Assembly: GCA_973895155.1 (NCBI GenBank)
Contig: OZ316898.1
Location: forward strand, 19,592,001 to 19,656,000
Reading direction: 5' to 3'
DNA from: Marsupella aquatica
Lineage: Eukaryota > Marchantiophyta
Length of the DNA stretch: 64,000 nucleotides
Part shown: positions 54,257-64,000 of the stretch, in pieces
Position numbering within the stretch: position 1 is the first letter of the stretch
How the letters are laid out: each line of letters starts with the position of its first letter
Position numbers and translations under genes: made by a program
The notes under the pieces: generated by a model
Databases searched by the model: none
What the model was told of the DNA's origin: nothing
The model's input: the letters and a program-made list of their open reading frames with translations, nothing else

Positions 54257-55590
54257 TGAACAGTATAGATCCTTGTATTGTACTCATGGTAAGACATTTA
54301 CCTCCTGGCTACTCAAATGGCTTTGTTGTCCATGATGCACTATACTGGTATTGTTGTTCAGAAGCCATTACTCAGCACGTGGATATATTGGGAGCAAGTA
54401 TTTGGGTAGGAAGCCTTGGTGGACAATTAGAGTGGGGAGGGGCCCAAGTTGGGAGCAAGCAGGGGGCAAAGGGAAAATGGGTGGGGGAAGGGAGCTTTCC
54501 TTTGTGTCACTTCTTGCACGCTTGAGAGGTGAATAGGTGAGAGCATCTCCATGGCAAGACAGATAACTACATCTAGAGTTGAGGCTTCTAAGGCACTTAA
54601 TGCCCTTAACAAATTTTCAATCTGTATTTTTGGTGCTTTTATATAGAAGAATGCAGAGCCCACATTTGGATGGGGCATTCTGAAACTTCTCCTCCACCTT
54701 TAGCAAAGCTAGTAGAAGAGGGCACTTAAATAGGCCTTTAAGTGCACTAATGCCCTGGTATGAAGGCATCATGGGCAACAGTATCTCCTCAAAACTTGAG
54801 CTAAAGCCTTGAGTTCATTTCTCAGGGGTTTACGTCCCACAATGCGTAATGCCCTGGCTGTTATCAGGGCATTTGTATGTGCTTAGTTAGTAATGTCTGT
54901 GATTTTACTCTTTGTAATTTTCAAGCTTGGAAAGAAATAATGCACACTCAAGATTCATTGGATCAGCTTATTACAAAAATTCTCCTCAGTCTACTTTAGC
55001 TGAAACTGCTTGAAACACAAACTTCACAGACCTTTAAGTGCATTAAGGTCCCTGTTATCTAGGTGGGCATTAAGACAAACAATACCTTGTAAACATCACT
55101 TGTCTATATCCAAACAGTCCCACTGCTTTCTCTCGTGAACAAAAGTTGGCACTAGGAGGAATTTCAAAGTTTTCATGCAAAAAAGTAGCCCTAATGCCTG
55201 TCGTGCCAACTTACTGTATTCTAGTATGTTTTGTGGTGAGTCCCCTAATTGCACATCAAACTGTGACAATACATATTATACTATGAAATAACACACACTC
55301 AACTATATTAAGAGAATTATTGGGTATATCTTGGTATGTGGTGACAGACTCCACCCTATATTGTTGCATTGTGTGTCCTCCATTCAGGTTGACAAAATGA
55401 ACCAGAAGCAATCCTAGACAGATAGTTAGTAGTTCAACACAAAAGAGTTGGTAAGTGGTAAATGCAAATTTCCTATATGAGTAGGAATCAATTGAATAAT
55501 TGCAAATTGTTCTAGGAGGCTGCATGCCATAATTGATTCTATTTTTTTTTTTTAGAAAAGTAGGCCGCTGATAGCAAACCACCATAATCT
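54257..55590. other. Gene-free interval
   Basis: Only short frames; the ones at 54256-54525 plus and 55256-55585 minus show no domain. A T10-type run stands near 55542-55552. Confidence 0.4.
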
Positions 55591-55599
55591 TACTTATAA

Positions 55600-55880
55600 A
55601 TCAAGCGCCAACTATAAGCTAGAGTGGTGACCTAGGCTTCCGTAGAGTGAAGCCTCTAGATCATAACTCCATGGCTCATCATGTGAATGTAAAATTCATG
55701 ACTATGATGTATGTCAATTGATAATCATGCATATTTTTTGTCATGATTTTTATTTGCATTAAAAAATGTAACATATGTGCACGGAAAGAGAGATGTGCAC
55801 AAAAAAAGAGTATCATATGTTATGAATGATTATTAAAATGATGACATGTATGATATTTTTTTAATCATTAGACTTAATGA
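55600..55880 (-). repeat. Dispersed AT-rich repeat family R2, copy 2 (inverted)
   Basis: The minus strand carries TGTGCACATCTCTC, TGCACATATGTTACA, CATCATAGTCATGA and TCTAGAGGCTTCACTCTA in the order seen at 45345-45660. Confidence 0.65.
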
Positions 55881-56122
55881 TCCACCTGGGCTTCAGTTTC
55901 TAGATAAGTGCCTCTAAAATAACATGGGGGTACACGGATTAATTCAAAAGAATATGAGTAAAGTACATATTTTGGTGATATTTTTTTTGTCTTCCCCTCT
56001 CTATTCATGGTCAAAGAAGGGGTAGTCGTGGCTAGTAAGAGAGAAACAATTGAGTTTGGGCAATATGCAATTACCAAACTTTACGAGGCATGTTTTTGTC
56101 TCTAGTATTTTGTATTTTCTCG

Positions 56123-56503
56123 TCATTTGGAGTGAAGGTGCTCTGGCGTGACAAGGCAAAGAAGGATCAAGAGGAGCCTGTCTCTACACCCTTGACAAGA
56201 GAGCCATCCCAGTGACAGTGTCAAAGAAGAACCAAGACGAGGCGAAAACAGTTCCATCCTCGAATCCTCTACATTTGATCTGCCACTGAGAGGACATAAT
56301 AATAATGATGAGAGAAATGAGTAACATTTGACGACAGGGGCCCGAATGACTGAATGGATCTGCAGCAGCACGGTCAGAATCCAAGCTGATCGACGATTGT
56401 CCGTAATGGGTACCCGCCTGTTATGGCCGTTTGGGAGCATTGCCAATTGCAAATTGGGCAGCCCAGCGTCTGTGTCTGCCCAGCTGCTTTCATCCTCGTC
56501 CAT
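56123..56503 (-). CDS. Possible exon of an unrecognised gene
   Basis: A frame from ATG 56503 begins MDEDESSWADTDAGLPNLQ and is acidic then mixed. No domain is recognised. Another frame lies just upstream on the same strand (to 56946) but lacks a clear ATG. It could be a first coding exon with a GT donor near 56410, or chance. Confidence 0.2.
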   Translation of the reverse strand: MDEDESSWADTDAGLPNLQLAMLPNGHNRRVPITDNRRSAWILTVLLQIHSVIRAPVVKCYSFLSSLLLCPLSGRSNVEDSRMELFSPRLGSSLTLSLGWLSCQGCRDRLLLILLCLVTPEHLHSK

Positions 56504-56949
56504 CACCGTCTTGAAACCACAAAATCAGCTGCATTCATTACTATTGTAAGCTCTCGCAACGAGAATACGAGATTGATCATCAGTTGACTGAAGAGAGAAA
56601 GCTTCTCTGTACAGTAGATTGATGGGATTTCGTCTAGGAGGATCGATTTCTCTTCGGTTGGGGAGTTGGGCTGCTGCCTTGTCATCTGGCGGCTGTTGGG
56701 GCACTCAGTAGTTTGAAGAGCCGTCCGTTCGAGTCTGTTATTAGAGGCTGACGAGGGACGTGAGGGGCCTTGAACGCCATGCTCCCGTGTCGTCACCAGC
56801 TTTGTTTTACGTGCAATCACAGTCGTTTGATTGATGCTTTCTTCTACTGTTCTGGAGCTACGTTGAACTATGCCAGTCAGAGATGATGATTCAGGATCTG
56901 GTTGCGGGTTGGTGAGGTGGGCAGGTAGGCTAGCACTGTTACTCAATTC

Positions 56950-59900
56950 TTGATCCTATGAGTCTTTCCCGCAAAGAAAATCCCAAGTTCAGTAACTTGA
57001 CCTCGTCTGTAGAAGAAGTTCTCGTGCGATCTTGGAATCGTAGCTGGCTAGCTACCTCTCTATACTGACAACTAGTGAATCAGCAGATAATCAATCATGT
57101 AGACTGGCAGACAATCAGTGCTGTCGGAGTCGAGAATTTTCCCTCGTCGTACTGCCGCTGAGCGACTTTCTTGACGACTTTCAGAGGATGTAATTTAAAA
57201 CGAAAAGACTTTCAGATTACTGTTTGGCCAATCGAAAGCCGATTCTGTTGGCAGATCGCATTGCCGAGGGCGGGCTCGCTATGTATACGTTCGGGTGTCA
57301 TGTAGACATACGTCAGCAGCACGATGTTATACATTCATACCAATCAGTCAGATCGACAAGTTCTGCATTCCATACAGTGGGCGAAAGAGGGGAATTTTCC
57401 CTGTCAGTAAGATAATCACAGCAGGGTTCGGTATGGTTTGATCTTGGTGCCCCACCTTGCCTCGCCAAGACCCGTTGCTACTACAGTGGAGAGCTCACCA
57501 CTTAGAGCTGGTTTTGTTCAGAGAAGGGGAATGAAATGAAGCAGCAGAGGAGAAACGGATTCCGAACTTCTGACGATCATCTCTGCAAGTATGCGCTCTG
57601 CCTTTTCATACCAACAATTGTCCGTTCGAGAGTGAGGCAGTGAGCGAGTCGTCATCGGTAAGCAAGTTGGGTAGATGCCTGCCTAGGGTAGGGGGGGTGG
57701 GGGGTGTGTAAGGGAGGTAGGAAAAAAGAGGGACCACCCACGTATACGTGTCCGTGGGGAGTTTCAACTAATCAAGCTGATCGTGCCTGTCCCCCTCACC
57801 ACGCCTGCCTCTTTCCTCTGTGAAACCGAGTACTGCCTATTTCTTGAATTCTGGTATGTCATGGTTTCGTGAATGTGATTTTCCGACGTAGGCTTTAAGA
57901 GAAGATTTCCATGTCACGTCTTCTTAGCTAGTGTCTTGGTGAGTACCACCCTGCCCAGAAGATGGGTGGAAATAGCAGTGAAGGCTAGCTCGCTGTGGCT
58001 GAGCTGAGCTGAGCTGAGCTGAGCTGAGATGAGCAGAACTGAGTCGAAAAACGCTCTGCACACGCTAGTCATGAGGAGCTGTAAAGCATCGAGTGAACAG
58101 TCTACAGTGTTGCATTCAAGACTGTTGCTGAGATTCTCTGGGAAAGGTAGTGTGAATTGTTTCGCTGACTGCCCTTCGGGGACGAGATAGTAAGTTGATT
58201 ACACCGATGACGACATCATATGACCCTCCCCTGATGTGTCGATATTGTTCGCCAAGAGAAGGATGGGCTGTTGTTGTTTTGCCTACTGTATAAAATAATT
58301 TGTTGAGTTGTTTAGCCTTCTTGGGCGAGAGAGAAAGCTGGGTAAAATAGGGCCAATTCTTCACTTCTTTGACAAGCTTCGTATCAGTCAGCTGAGGCTA
58401 AGGGATATAAATGAACAGAGAATGAATTAAGCAAGGGATTTTTTGACTGGACGAAGCGAAACAAGCTTTCGATTTTTCCATCAGTAGCAGGTGAAGATGT
58501 ATAGATTCTTTAGTATAACAGTAATGCGGAATTGGTCGGCGTGCCCATCGCAAATTCGAGAAATTGAAAGAAACACTGGCTGATTACGAACTTCGCATTC
58601 CTGCAGGAATCAGAACAGGGTTCGCTCCTAGGTAGTAGAAGCTTCCGTCGGGAGTTTTGTTGGACGCTGGCGGAGTACGGTAGATCACAAATCCGGCAAA
58701 GGTGCCTTCGAGGAATGCCTTCCAAGTTGTTTAAAGGTCAGTTTTATCTCCCCTTCGGTTTTACTCTCTGGCGCTACTCTCCTCTCCATGACATCTTTTT
58801 CTCGGTTTTTTATGAATTCGGTTTTATTCGTCCGTCGTGCTTCTGCTGAATGTTTTCCTCCTAAGCTGTGGTCAATGAGAGAACGCTCGGAGTTGCCCTT
58901 GGCGCTCCGAATGCAACCTGTGCTGCATCTCCGGGAGACAATTCAGAAAGCTTCCGGCCAGTAAAACCCGAAACAGCATTTTGCTTTTGTCATTCTTTAT
59001 TCGAAACAATCTTGCCTTCGAGATTGCTTCCTCACGTTCCTCTCCTATGACTCCCCGATTTGAGCACGATCCACATATTTGACGGTACTTAGGCAATAAC
59101 AATAATAAGACAAAGTCACCCCACCTCAGGTGATTCTATTGAATTTTACATTTTGCTGGACTGCGGCCATCTCACTTCCCGCGCTCTTTGCTGGGAAGGT
59201 GCCCAACTCCATCAACCATAAGAGGCTATGGGTGCCGCTTTATAGCTTTAATTCGGGAGCTCTTTGTGCTGGGCCCACACTCAACAAGTCCACTCCAAAG
59301 GACTTGTGGCTGGGGTAAACATTTATGGACATTTTTGGTTGGCTTTGCCTCGGATCGCTCTGGCATTTCTGAAATTTACGTCCAATTCAACGGGATCTCA
59401 TGCGGAATCGTTGGAATTGTTGAAGGATGATTTCCTCGTTAAGAAGGCGTTGGTGTATTGGTGTAATCAGCAACGGGGCAGCCGAATCTTGATTCCTACG
59501 TCTACAGGAAGACGTCTTTCATATCCCTGACGATTCTGCACGACATCACTGTAGAATGCAGAAGTCCACAGAATATCAGTAGGAGCGACGGACAGAAAAT
59601 CGATGCGGAATTGAAGCGCATCTAGTGTCTCCCTTGGTGAATTTTCTAAGGGTGAATTTTCTTGATAATTATATCCATGAAATTGCGTCTGTGATGGCTT
59701 CCGTTCGTTTTCTAGCTCGATTGTTTCGTTCCAATCAGTTGTATTCCTCTGTTTGGTCAGTTGTTCCAACACGGTTCAGGCTCTCGTCGTAATAAATTGG
59801 AGCCGTATATAGCGAGTTGGAGAATTTATGGTAGTCACAGTGTTGAACTCCAAGGTCTGTTTTGCCAACATTTCTGCTGCCTTTTTCTGCAGGTAAAAAG

Positions 59901-59967
59901 ACGAATCCGGCTACTGCGAACTGATAAATTCTTCTATAAAGTTTAGGGGTATAGTTCAAAGGCAGCC
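56950..59967. promoter_or_regulatory. Long gene-free region upstream of the GDU-like gene
   Basis: No gene is recognised. It holds a G-rich tract at 57686-57713 (GGGTA, G7, T, G6, then GGG after a 7-base gap), which fits a G-quadruplex pattern, and a pentanucleotide (GCTGA)n repeat of about six units at 57998-58029. It probably includes the promoter and leader of the gene at 59968. Confidence 0.4.
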
Positions 59968-60450
59968 ATGTCGACAACCGAATGTGGGGGTTATCACTGG
60001 AGTCAGGGACAGTACGTCGTATCAAAGTGCAACCCAGAGAGCTCTACTTTCTTCATCATACTCGGCTTCACTATGCTTGTATTAGTGCTACTTCTTTTCG
60101 CTGTCGTTATTATTGCCTGCATAAGAAAACAACGACTGCGAACAAGGCCCCGGCCAAGTCCTCCAACGCCCCTTCAAGAAAACGAGGACGACTGTGTGAT
60201 CGATCTTGCTGGGATTGGGCAGACAGAGGACGGCTTGAACGGTAGAAATCTGGAAAATGTTAAGGCTGTAATTATGGCTGGTGACGAGAAGGCCACTTTT
60301 ATTGCCCATCCTATTCCACTCAGTTCCCCTTCCCCTAGCGAATCGCCTGACGAAGAAGAGCCAGAGGTGAACCTCGACGATCTAGCACGGTCAGCACCAC
60401 CAAGGCCGGGTGAAGAACCAATTCAGGGGGTGCGTCAGGAAGTGAGTTGA
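59968..60450 (+). CDS. GLUTAMINE DUMPER-like membrane protein
   Basis: A single intronless frame of 160 residues from ATG 59968. A short N-terminal segment is followed by one strongly hydrophobic helix (residues 28-52, ending in Ile-Arg-Lys-Gln-Arg), a basic/Pro-rich stretch, then VIMAG at 101-105 followed by DEKATFIAHP, and an acidic Pro-rich tail. One transmembrane helix plus a cytosolic VIMAG motif defines the GDU family, whose Arabidopsis members raise amino-acid export and bind the LOG2 ubiquitin ligase through VIMAG. The spacing between helix and VIMAG (about 48 residues) and the overall length fit the family. Sequence outside the motif is not close to what I know of flowering-plant members. 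Function here is inferred by family. Confidence 0.82.
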   Translation: MSTTECGGYHWSQGQYVVSKCNPESSTFFIILGFTMLVLVLLLFAVVIIACIRKQRLRTRPRPSPPTPLQENEDDCVIDLAGIGQTEDGLNGRNLENVKAVIMAGDEKATFIAHPIPLSSPSPSESPDEEEPEVNLDDLARSAPPRPGEEPIQGVRQEVS

Positions 60451-61799
60451 GATATTGGATTAACCTAGTAGAACGGAAGATTAAAGGGTGCGGAGCTCAC
60501 GAGGACTTAACGTTACCAATTTGGTAACTCGAGGAGTTTGTTGACCTCCTCTGCCCTTTTTGGGCTAGACAATATCTTCTTCCCCGAAAGCAAGCTTGAT
60601 CTGTGGGACTCACGGATTGAAATGGCGAGAGCAGTTCACCCGGGAAATGAGTTTGGAGCATTACCATGTCCTTGCGGTACATATTCCAGAAAATATCAGG
60701 TCATGTTTCCAGCGATCGACTAGCCTGGGAGGTTAAATTTCTGAATCACAAGCTTTTATCGTCCAACCATCGTCCAGGAACAACTGTGACATCCATCCCG
60801 TTCCTCTGTTTACCAACAATTTTGAGATCTATACCACACTTGAGTACTAGTGGCAAAGCCAAATTCAGTCATGTAGACTTAAAGAACAATTTTTTCATTC
60901 TTCACCGATGTAGTTCTATATCGAGGCTACAAGTCTCAGAGAGGCTAATCATACCACTTCAAAGAGAAAGATTTGTACAGTTTTCCAGCAACATTCTGCT
61001 CAATTTCTTTGTACCTAAGCTTCCGAGGCTACTTGCCCAGGAATGTGAAGCACGAACAGTTTCATACAGCTATATGGTAGTCTCCTTTTTTATATGGATT
61101 CGATAGATTAAATTCCACAAGCAGTTGTATAATAATTCTATCATTGAAACGTTTCGCTTGCATTTGATCCCGAGGAATCCCTGGAAGCAATTCCAGGCTG
61201 ACCTCTTTTGTCAACCTCATGAATCTCGCCTCGTCTCCAATCTTTTTCCTCCACCTTCTATCTCCATTTTAGCTTGTCCCTTGTCATCATTTTCAACAGT
61301 GATGTGGCTTCCTCTGGAGATTGCTACCTTTCCGTTCGTAGCCTAGAAACATGTCTGCCTGCTCGCTCGAATTTGAGCTTGGAGTATGGCCACAAAGTTC
61401 GGTTCCCCAGGGTTGCGACTGCTTACAAATCCTCGACTGCTTACAAATCCTCCTGCTTACAATTGCTATGACGAATGGACTTCACAGAGTTATTGCTCAA
61501 TTCATGGCTTTCATCTCATGCACCTGGACGAGACATGACCCCCATGTCCCACCTGCTGCAAGACCGATCCGAATGCAGATCGATGTAAGCGAATGAAACG
61601 AGCAGATAGAAGCCTTGCCAAGACTGTTAAAGCCAACGAATTCATATTCAAAACAATGCTAATCTTTCATATTCAAACAGTGCTAATCTTGCCATGCCAC
61701 ACATTGTCATCACCACACTAGAACCCAGCTCCACTTTTAGAACTCTTAGCTATTCAATTCCGACCCTGGCATTCCGATACCATGCACTCTCCTCTCCTC
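60451..61799. other. Gene-free interval downstream of the GDU-like gene
   Basis: Only short frames with no domain. A small tandem repeat (CGACTGCTTACAAATCCT twice, then a partial copy) stands at 61408-61453. Confidence 0.45.
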
Positions 61800-62110
61800 T
61801 GGAAAGGGTAATTGTAAAGTGTGAGCAAACAATACAAAATTTCCTCTTTGCAGGAGCAAAAAACATTCTTGTATGACCCCTATTTTTCTTCATCGAACTG
61901 CCTGGCTATCAACTACCTGGGTGGTAACATCCCTTTTGGGGACTGCCCTTTTTGCTAGCCATCTGGAGTCTTTGTAAAAACACAAAAAAAATACAAAAGG
62001 CGCGCACCTGAAAGTAAATGAAATTTTGAAACCAATAGTGTCTTGCTAATAACATTTTCTTCCCTATCAAAATCTCCTGTTTTCTAGCAACAAAGAATAC
62101 CTCCTCTAGA
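61800..62110 (+). repeat. Dispersed repeat family R1, copy 3
   Basis: Best-preserved plus-strand copy of the family, with GGTAATTGTAAAGTGTGAG, GAGCAAAAAACATTCTTG, CTATCAACTACCTGG, GGTAACATCCCTTTTGGGGA and TGTCTTGCTAATAACA in order. Confidence 0.75.
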
Positions 62111-62459
62111 AAGACCTTGGCCACTAATTGAAGATCAGTTGCCTTTAGAAGAAGCGAGAGTGTCCATAATATATGACGGTTAGTCAAAGCAATTGCAGTG
62201 AAATTGCTTCCTTCATTGGACTGCGCAGAGCACAACCCCAAAACTAATCAAATCCACAAATGCTATTGAGGACCATAGACAGAACTGTTGGCCACAAACT
62301 GAGCAACTATTGGACTTCAACCTTGACCCACAAGTAGTACTCAATTGCCAAAACAACATTTAGGGACATGGTCACTAAAGATGATTGATTGTTTTTTGTC
62401 AGTAAAGATGTTCAAACTGTAGGGCTCCTAGTGTTTTCATTGTATTTACAAATATGCCA

Positions 62460-63190
62460 CTAGTTATATATGGACTAGTCCAATGCCCGTGCATTGCACC
62501 AAAGATGTTGAGGTGAAAAAATATGTCGAGCTGAAAAAAATGTTAAAGGGAGAAAACGGTGTTACGGTGAAGGAAAGATGACAAGGTGACATATCAATGT
62601 TGAAGCAAAACAAGATGTCAAGGTGATGCAAAACATTGTTAACGCAATGTAGAGGTGAGAAAAATGGTGAGAAAAATATGTCAATTGCGGTCTTTCTCTC
62701 TCCTCATGGTGCATAGTGTAATAATGACATTCCTCCATAACCCCAATGACAAATTAGAAAGTACACTCTATATAGCTCCATAATTATTATACCTTCAAGT
62801 ATAATTGTACACAGGTGTAGAGCATGTAAAGTGGTCAAATATAGCCGCATAATTATTGTACCTTTCAGTGTACAATTGTACAGAGGTGTAGAGCATGTAA
62901 AGGTGGTTAGGTGTGCCTTGGCTTCTACAATGAGGTGTTCCCATGTACCTTGGCCTTACCTACCTTTTGAGTGTGAGATAGAAATGAGAGGAGACACGTG
63001 GCTTGGTGTACCCTTTGGTCTTCTTTTAGGGTCCTTTCCCCTCCTTCCCCCCTTCATTGAGCTGCTATTATGCCATTGGGATCATATCTCCCTTGGCTTG
63101 GTGAACCCTTTGGTCTTCTTGGGGTCCTTTCCCCTTCCCTTCATTGAGCTGCTATTATGCCATTGGGATGTTTTTGCCCTTTGGCAGTGT
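62460..63190 (+). repeat. Purine-rich repeat and two tandem duplications
   Basis: Starts with GTCCAATGCCCGTGCATTGCACC, which contains the partial palindrome GTGCATTGCAC, followed by purine-rich degenerate units (62505-62690). A ~66-bp tandem pair with GGTGTAGAGCATGTAAAG stands at about 62777-62836 and 62844-62904. A ~95-bp tandem pair (GCTTGGTG..ACCCTTTGGTCTTC.. TGCCATTGGGAT) stands at 63001-63095 and 63096-63180. The 142-codon frame across this region is an artefact of the repeats. Confidence 0.65.
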
Positions 63191-63602
63191 GATATACTAC
63201 TAGAGACCTGGATGATTTTGGTGTCATTTAATGGTCATGAAAAATCTTGTTTTCAATAGACGATCTGGATTTGTTCTCGTGTTTTTAGATTTTCATAAGA
63301 AGGCAAAGCCCAGAATGGTCGAGATTGTATATTATACTCTAAGTTGATTTATCCATTCGAAACTTCAAATTAGGAGTCGATTCAGTCGCAGTTCCCTGTG
63401 GCGGGCGGTTCATATTTTAATGGCGTTCCCACTCATCAGTGTTTTTTTCTTTAAAAATTCTTGCAGCCCACCTCTCCAGGTCAGCAAAGACGTTACTCGA
63501 TCGGGCGATCGGAACGACAACTCTATTTATTAAACGATGTCCTCCATCTCACTGTAGAGTATCTCTCTAACGCTTCCTCTCGCTCGCTCTCAGACTCGCC
63601 CC

Positions 63603-63604
<2 letters not shown>

Positions 63605-63641
<37 letters not shown>
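63605..63641 (+). repeat. (CT)18 microsatellite
   Basis: An uninterrupted CT dinucleotide run lies 50 bp left of an LTR boundary. Confidence 0.95.
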
Positions 63642-63644
<3 letters not shown>

Positions 63645-63690
63645 TCGGGTCTCGGATGACAGATTTTCTCGATCAGGTCACCTTCTACCC

Positions 63691-63983
63691 TGTTAGAAAC
63701 TGCGCTGTACTCGTGACATTAAGGGAGTAATAGACCACTCGCTGTCCTTAGTACTATGAGCTTGACAGGAGCGCATTATGCGCTCCCCACTTACGGTAGT
63801 AAATACAGTAGGTGCGCCCCATGCGCTCCCCACTCTGCTTAGTTAGCGGTGTCTCTTATGACTAGTAGGTCTAGGTTAGTAGCCCAGTCCGTCGATCTCC
63901 CTTGATCTGCGATCTCCTCTCTCTACTTATATGGCCCTCCGCTGCATCTTCAGTATTCAGTCTACTTACGATAGATTCCAACA
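63691..63983 (+). mobile_element. 5' LTR of an LTR retrotransposon leaving the window
   Basis: A 293-bp segment starting TGTTAGAA and ending TTCCAACA, an 8-bp imperfect inverted repeat with TG..CA ends. It is followed without a gap by a tRNA-Met primer-binding site. A TATA-like ACTTATATGG lies near 63924. It is unrelated by eye to the LTR at 23420. The left flank TACCC (63686-63690) would be the target duplication. Confidence 0.85.
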
Positions 63984-64000
63984 TGGTATCAGAGCCAGGG
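63984..64000 (+). promoter_or_regulatory. Primer-binding site (initiator tRNA-Met) of the right-edge retrotransposon
   Basis: TGGTATCAGAGCCAGGG follows the LTR directly; the first 12 bases match those of the copia element at 23401-23417. Confidence 0.9.

Noticed and set aside
62831-63259. 142-codon frame
   Set aside because: It is created by the ~95-bp tandem duplication, its start is not ATG, and the two halves repeat the same peptide.
1-64000. CRISPR arrays, operons or bacterial promoters
   Set aside because: The sequence is plant nuclear DNA; the tandem arrays seen have no spacer structure and belong to transposon ends or minisatellites.
1-64000. tRNA or rRNA genes
   Set aside because: No cloverleaf-forming sequence with A and B boxes or rRNA segment was recognised by eye; a covariance-model scan would be needed to exclude them.

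Overview
The window is nuclear DNA of a land plant. It carries a plant-type telomeric repeat (CCCTAAA), CACTA (En/Spm) transposons with tnp2, DUF4218 and DUF4216 regions, a Ty1/copia retrotransposon primed by initiator tRNA-Met, intronless receptor kinases, and a GLUTAMINE DUMPER-like gene. Introns in the transposon genes are short and have standard GT..AG borders. The pogo/CENP-B, SANT-type and Harbinger-type remnants, together with a receptor joining leucine-rich repeats to a WAK-like kinase, suggest a seedless plant such as a moss, liverwort or lycophyte. The species cannot be fixed from sequence alone.

Layout, left to right. 1-7822: 3' portion of CACTA element A, with an open three-exon transposase gene, a second multi-exon gene and a CACTAGTAG-type end that lies against a truncated pogo transposase (7865-8548, minus). 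8958-14008: block 1 of a segmental duplication, carrying a complete LRR receptor kinase and ending at a telomeric repeat (14012-14036). 14200-17030: dispersed repeat, G-rich minisatellite and a decayed SANT-like transposon gene. 17149-23763: complete copia element on the minus strand, with 344-bp LTRs and a 5-bp target duplication. 23764-27500: relic sequence including a Harbinger transposase C-terminus. 27540-36112: CACTA element B, whose transposase is frameshifted and whose 3' end holds a ~93-bp repeat array. 36874-37649: Harbinger-type N-terminal fragment and a nearby open frame. 38363-39446: plant alpha/beta-hydrolase-like gene with a frameshift. 39447-47705: gene-poor repeats and foldbacks. 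47706-52583: block 2 of the duplication, whose receptor kinase has lost its start codon and signal peptide. 52584-59967: repeats and possible regulatory DNA. 59968-60450: GLUTAMINE DUMPER-like gene. 61800-63690: repeats. 63691-64000: 5' LTR and primer-binding site of another retrotransposon leaving the window.

Host genes are few: the receptor kinase pair, the hydrolase-like gene and the GDU-like gene. Nearly everything else is transposon-derived. The transposon genes belong together within elements; the host genes show no functional clustering. The most informative event is the ~5-kb duplication of the receptor locus, with telomeric DNA at one breakpoint, loss of the secretion signal in one copy and faster change in the ectodomain than in the kinase.
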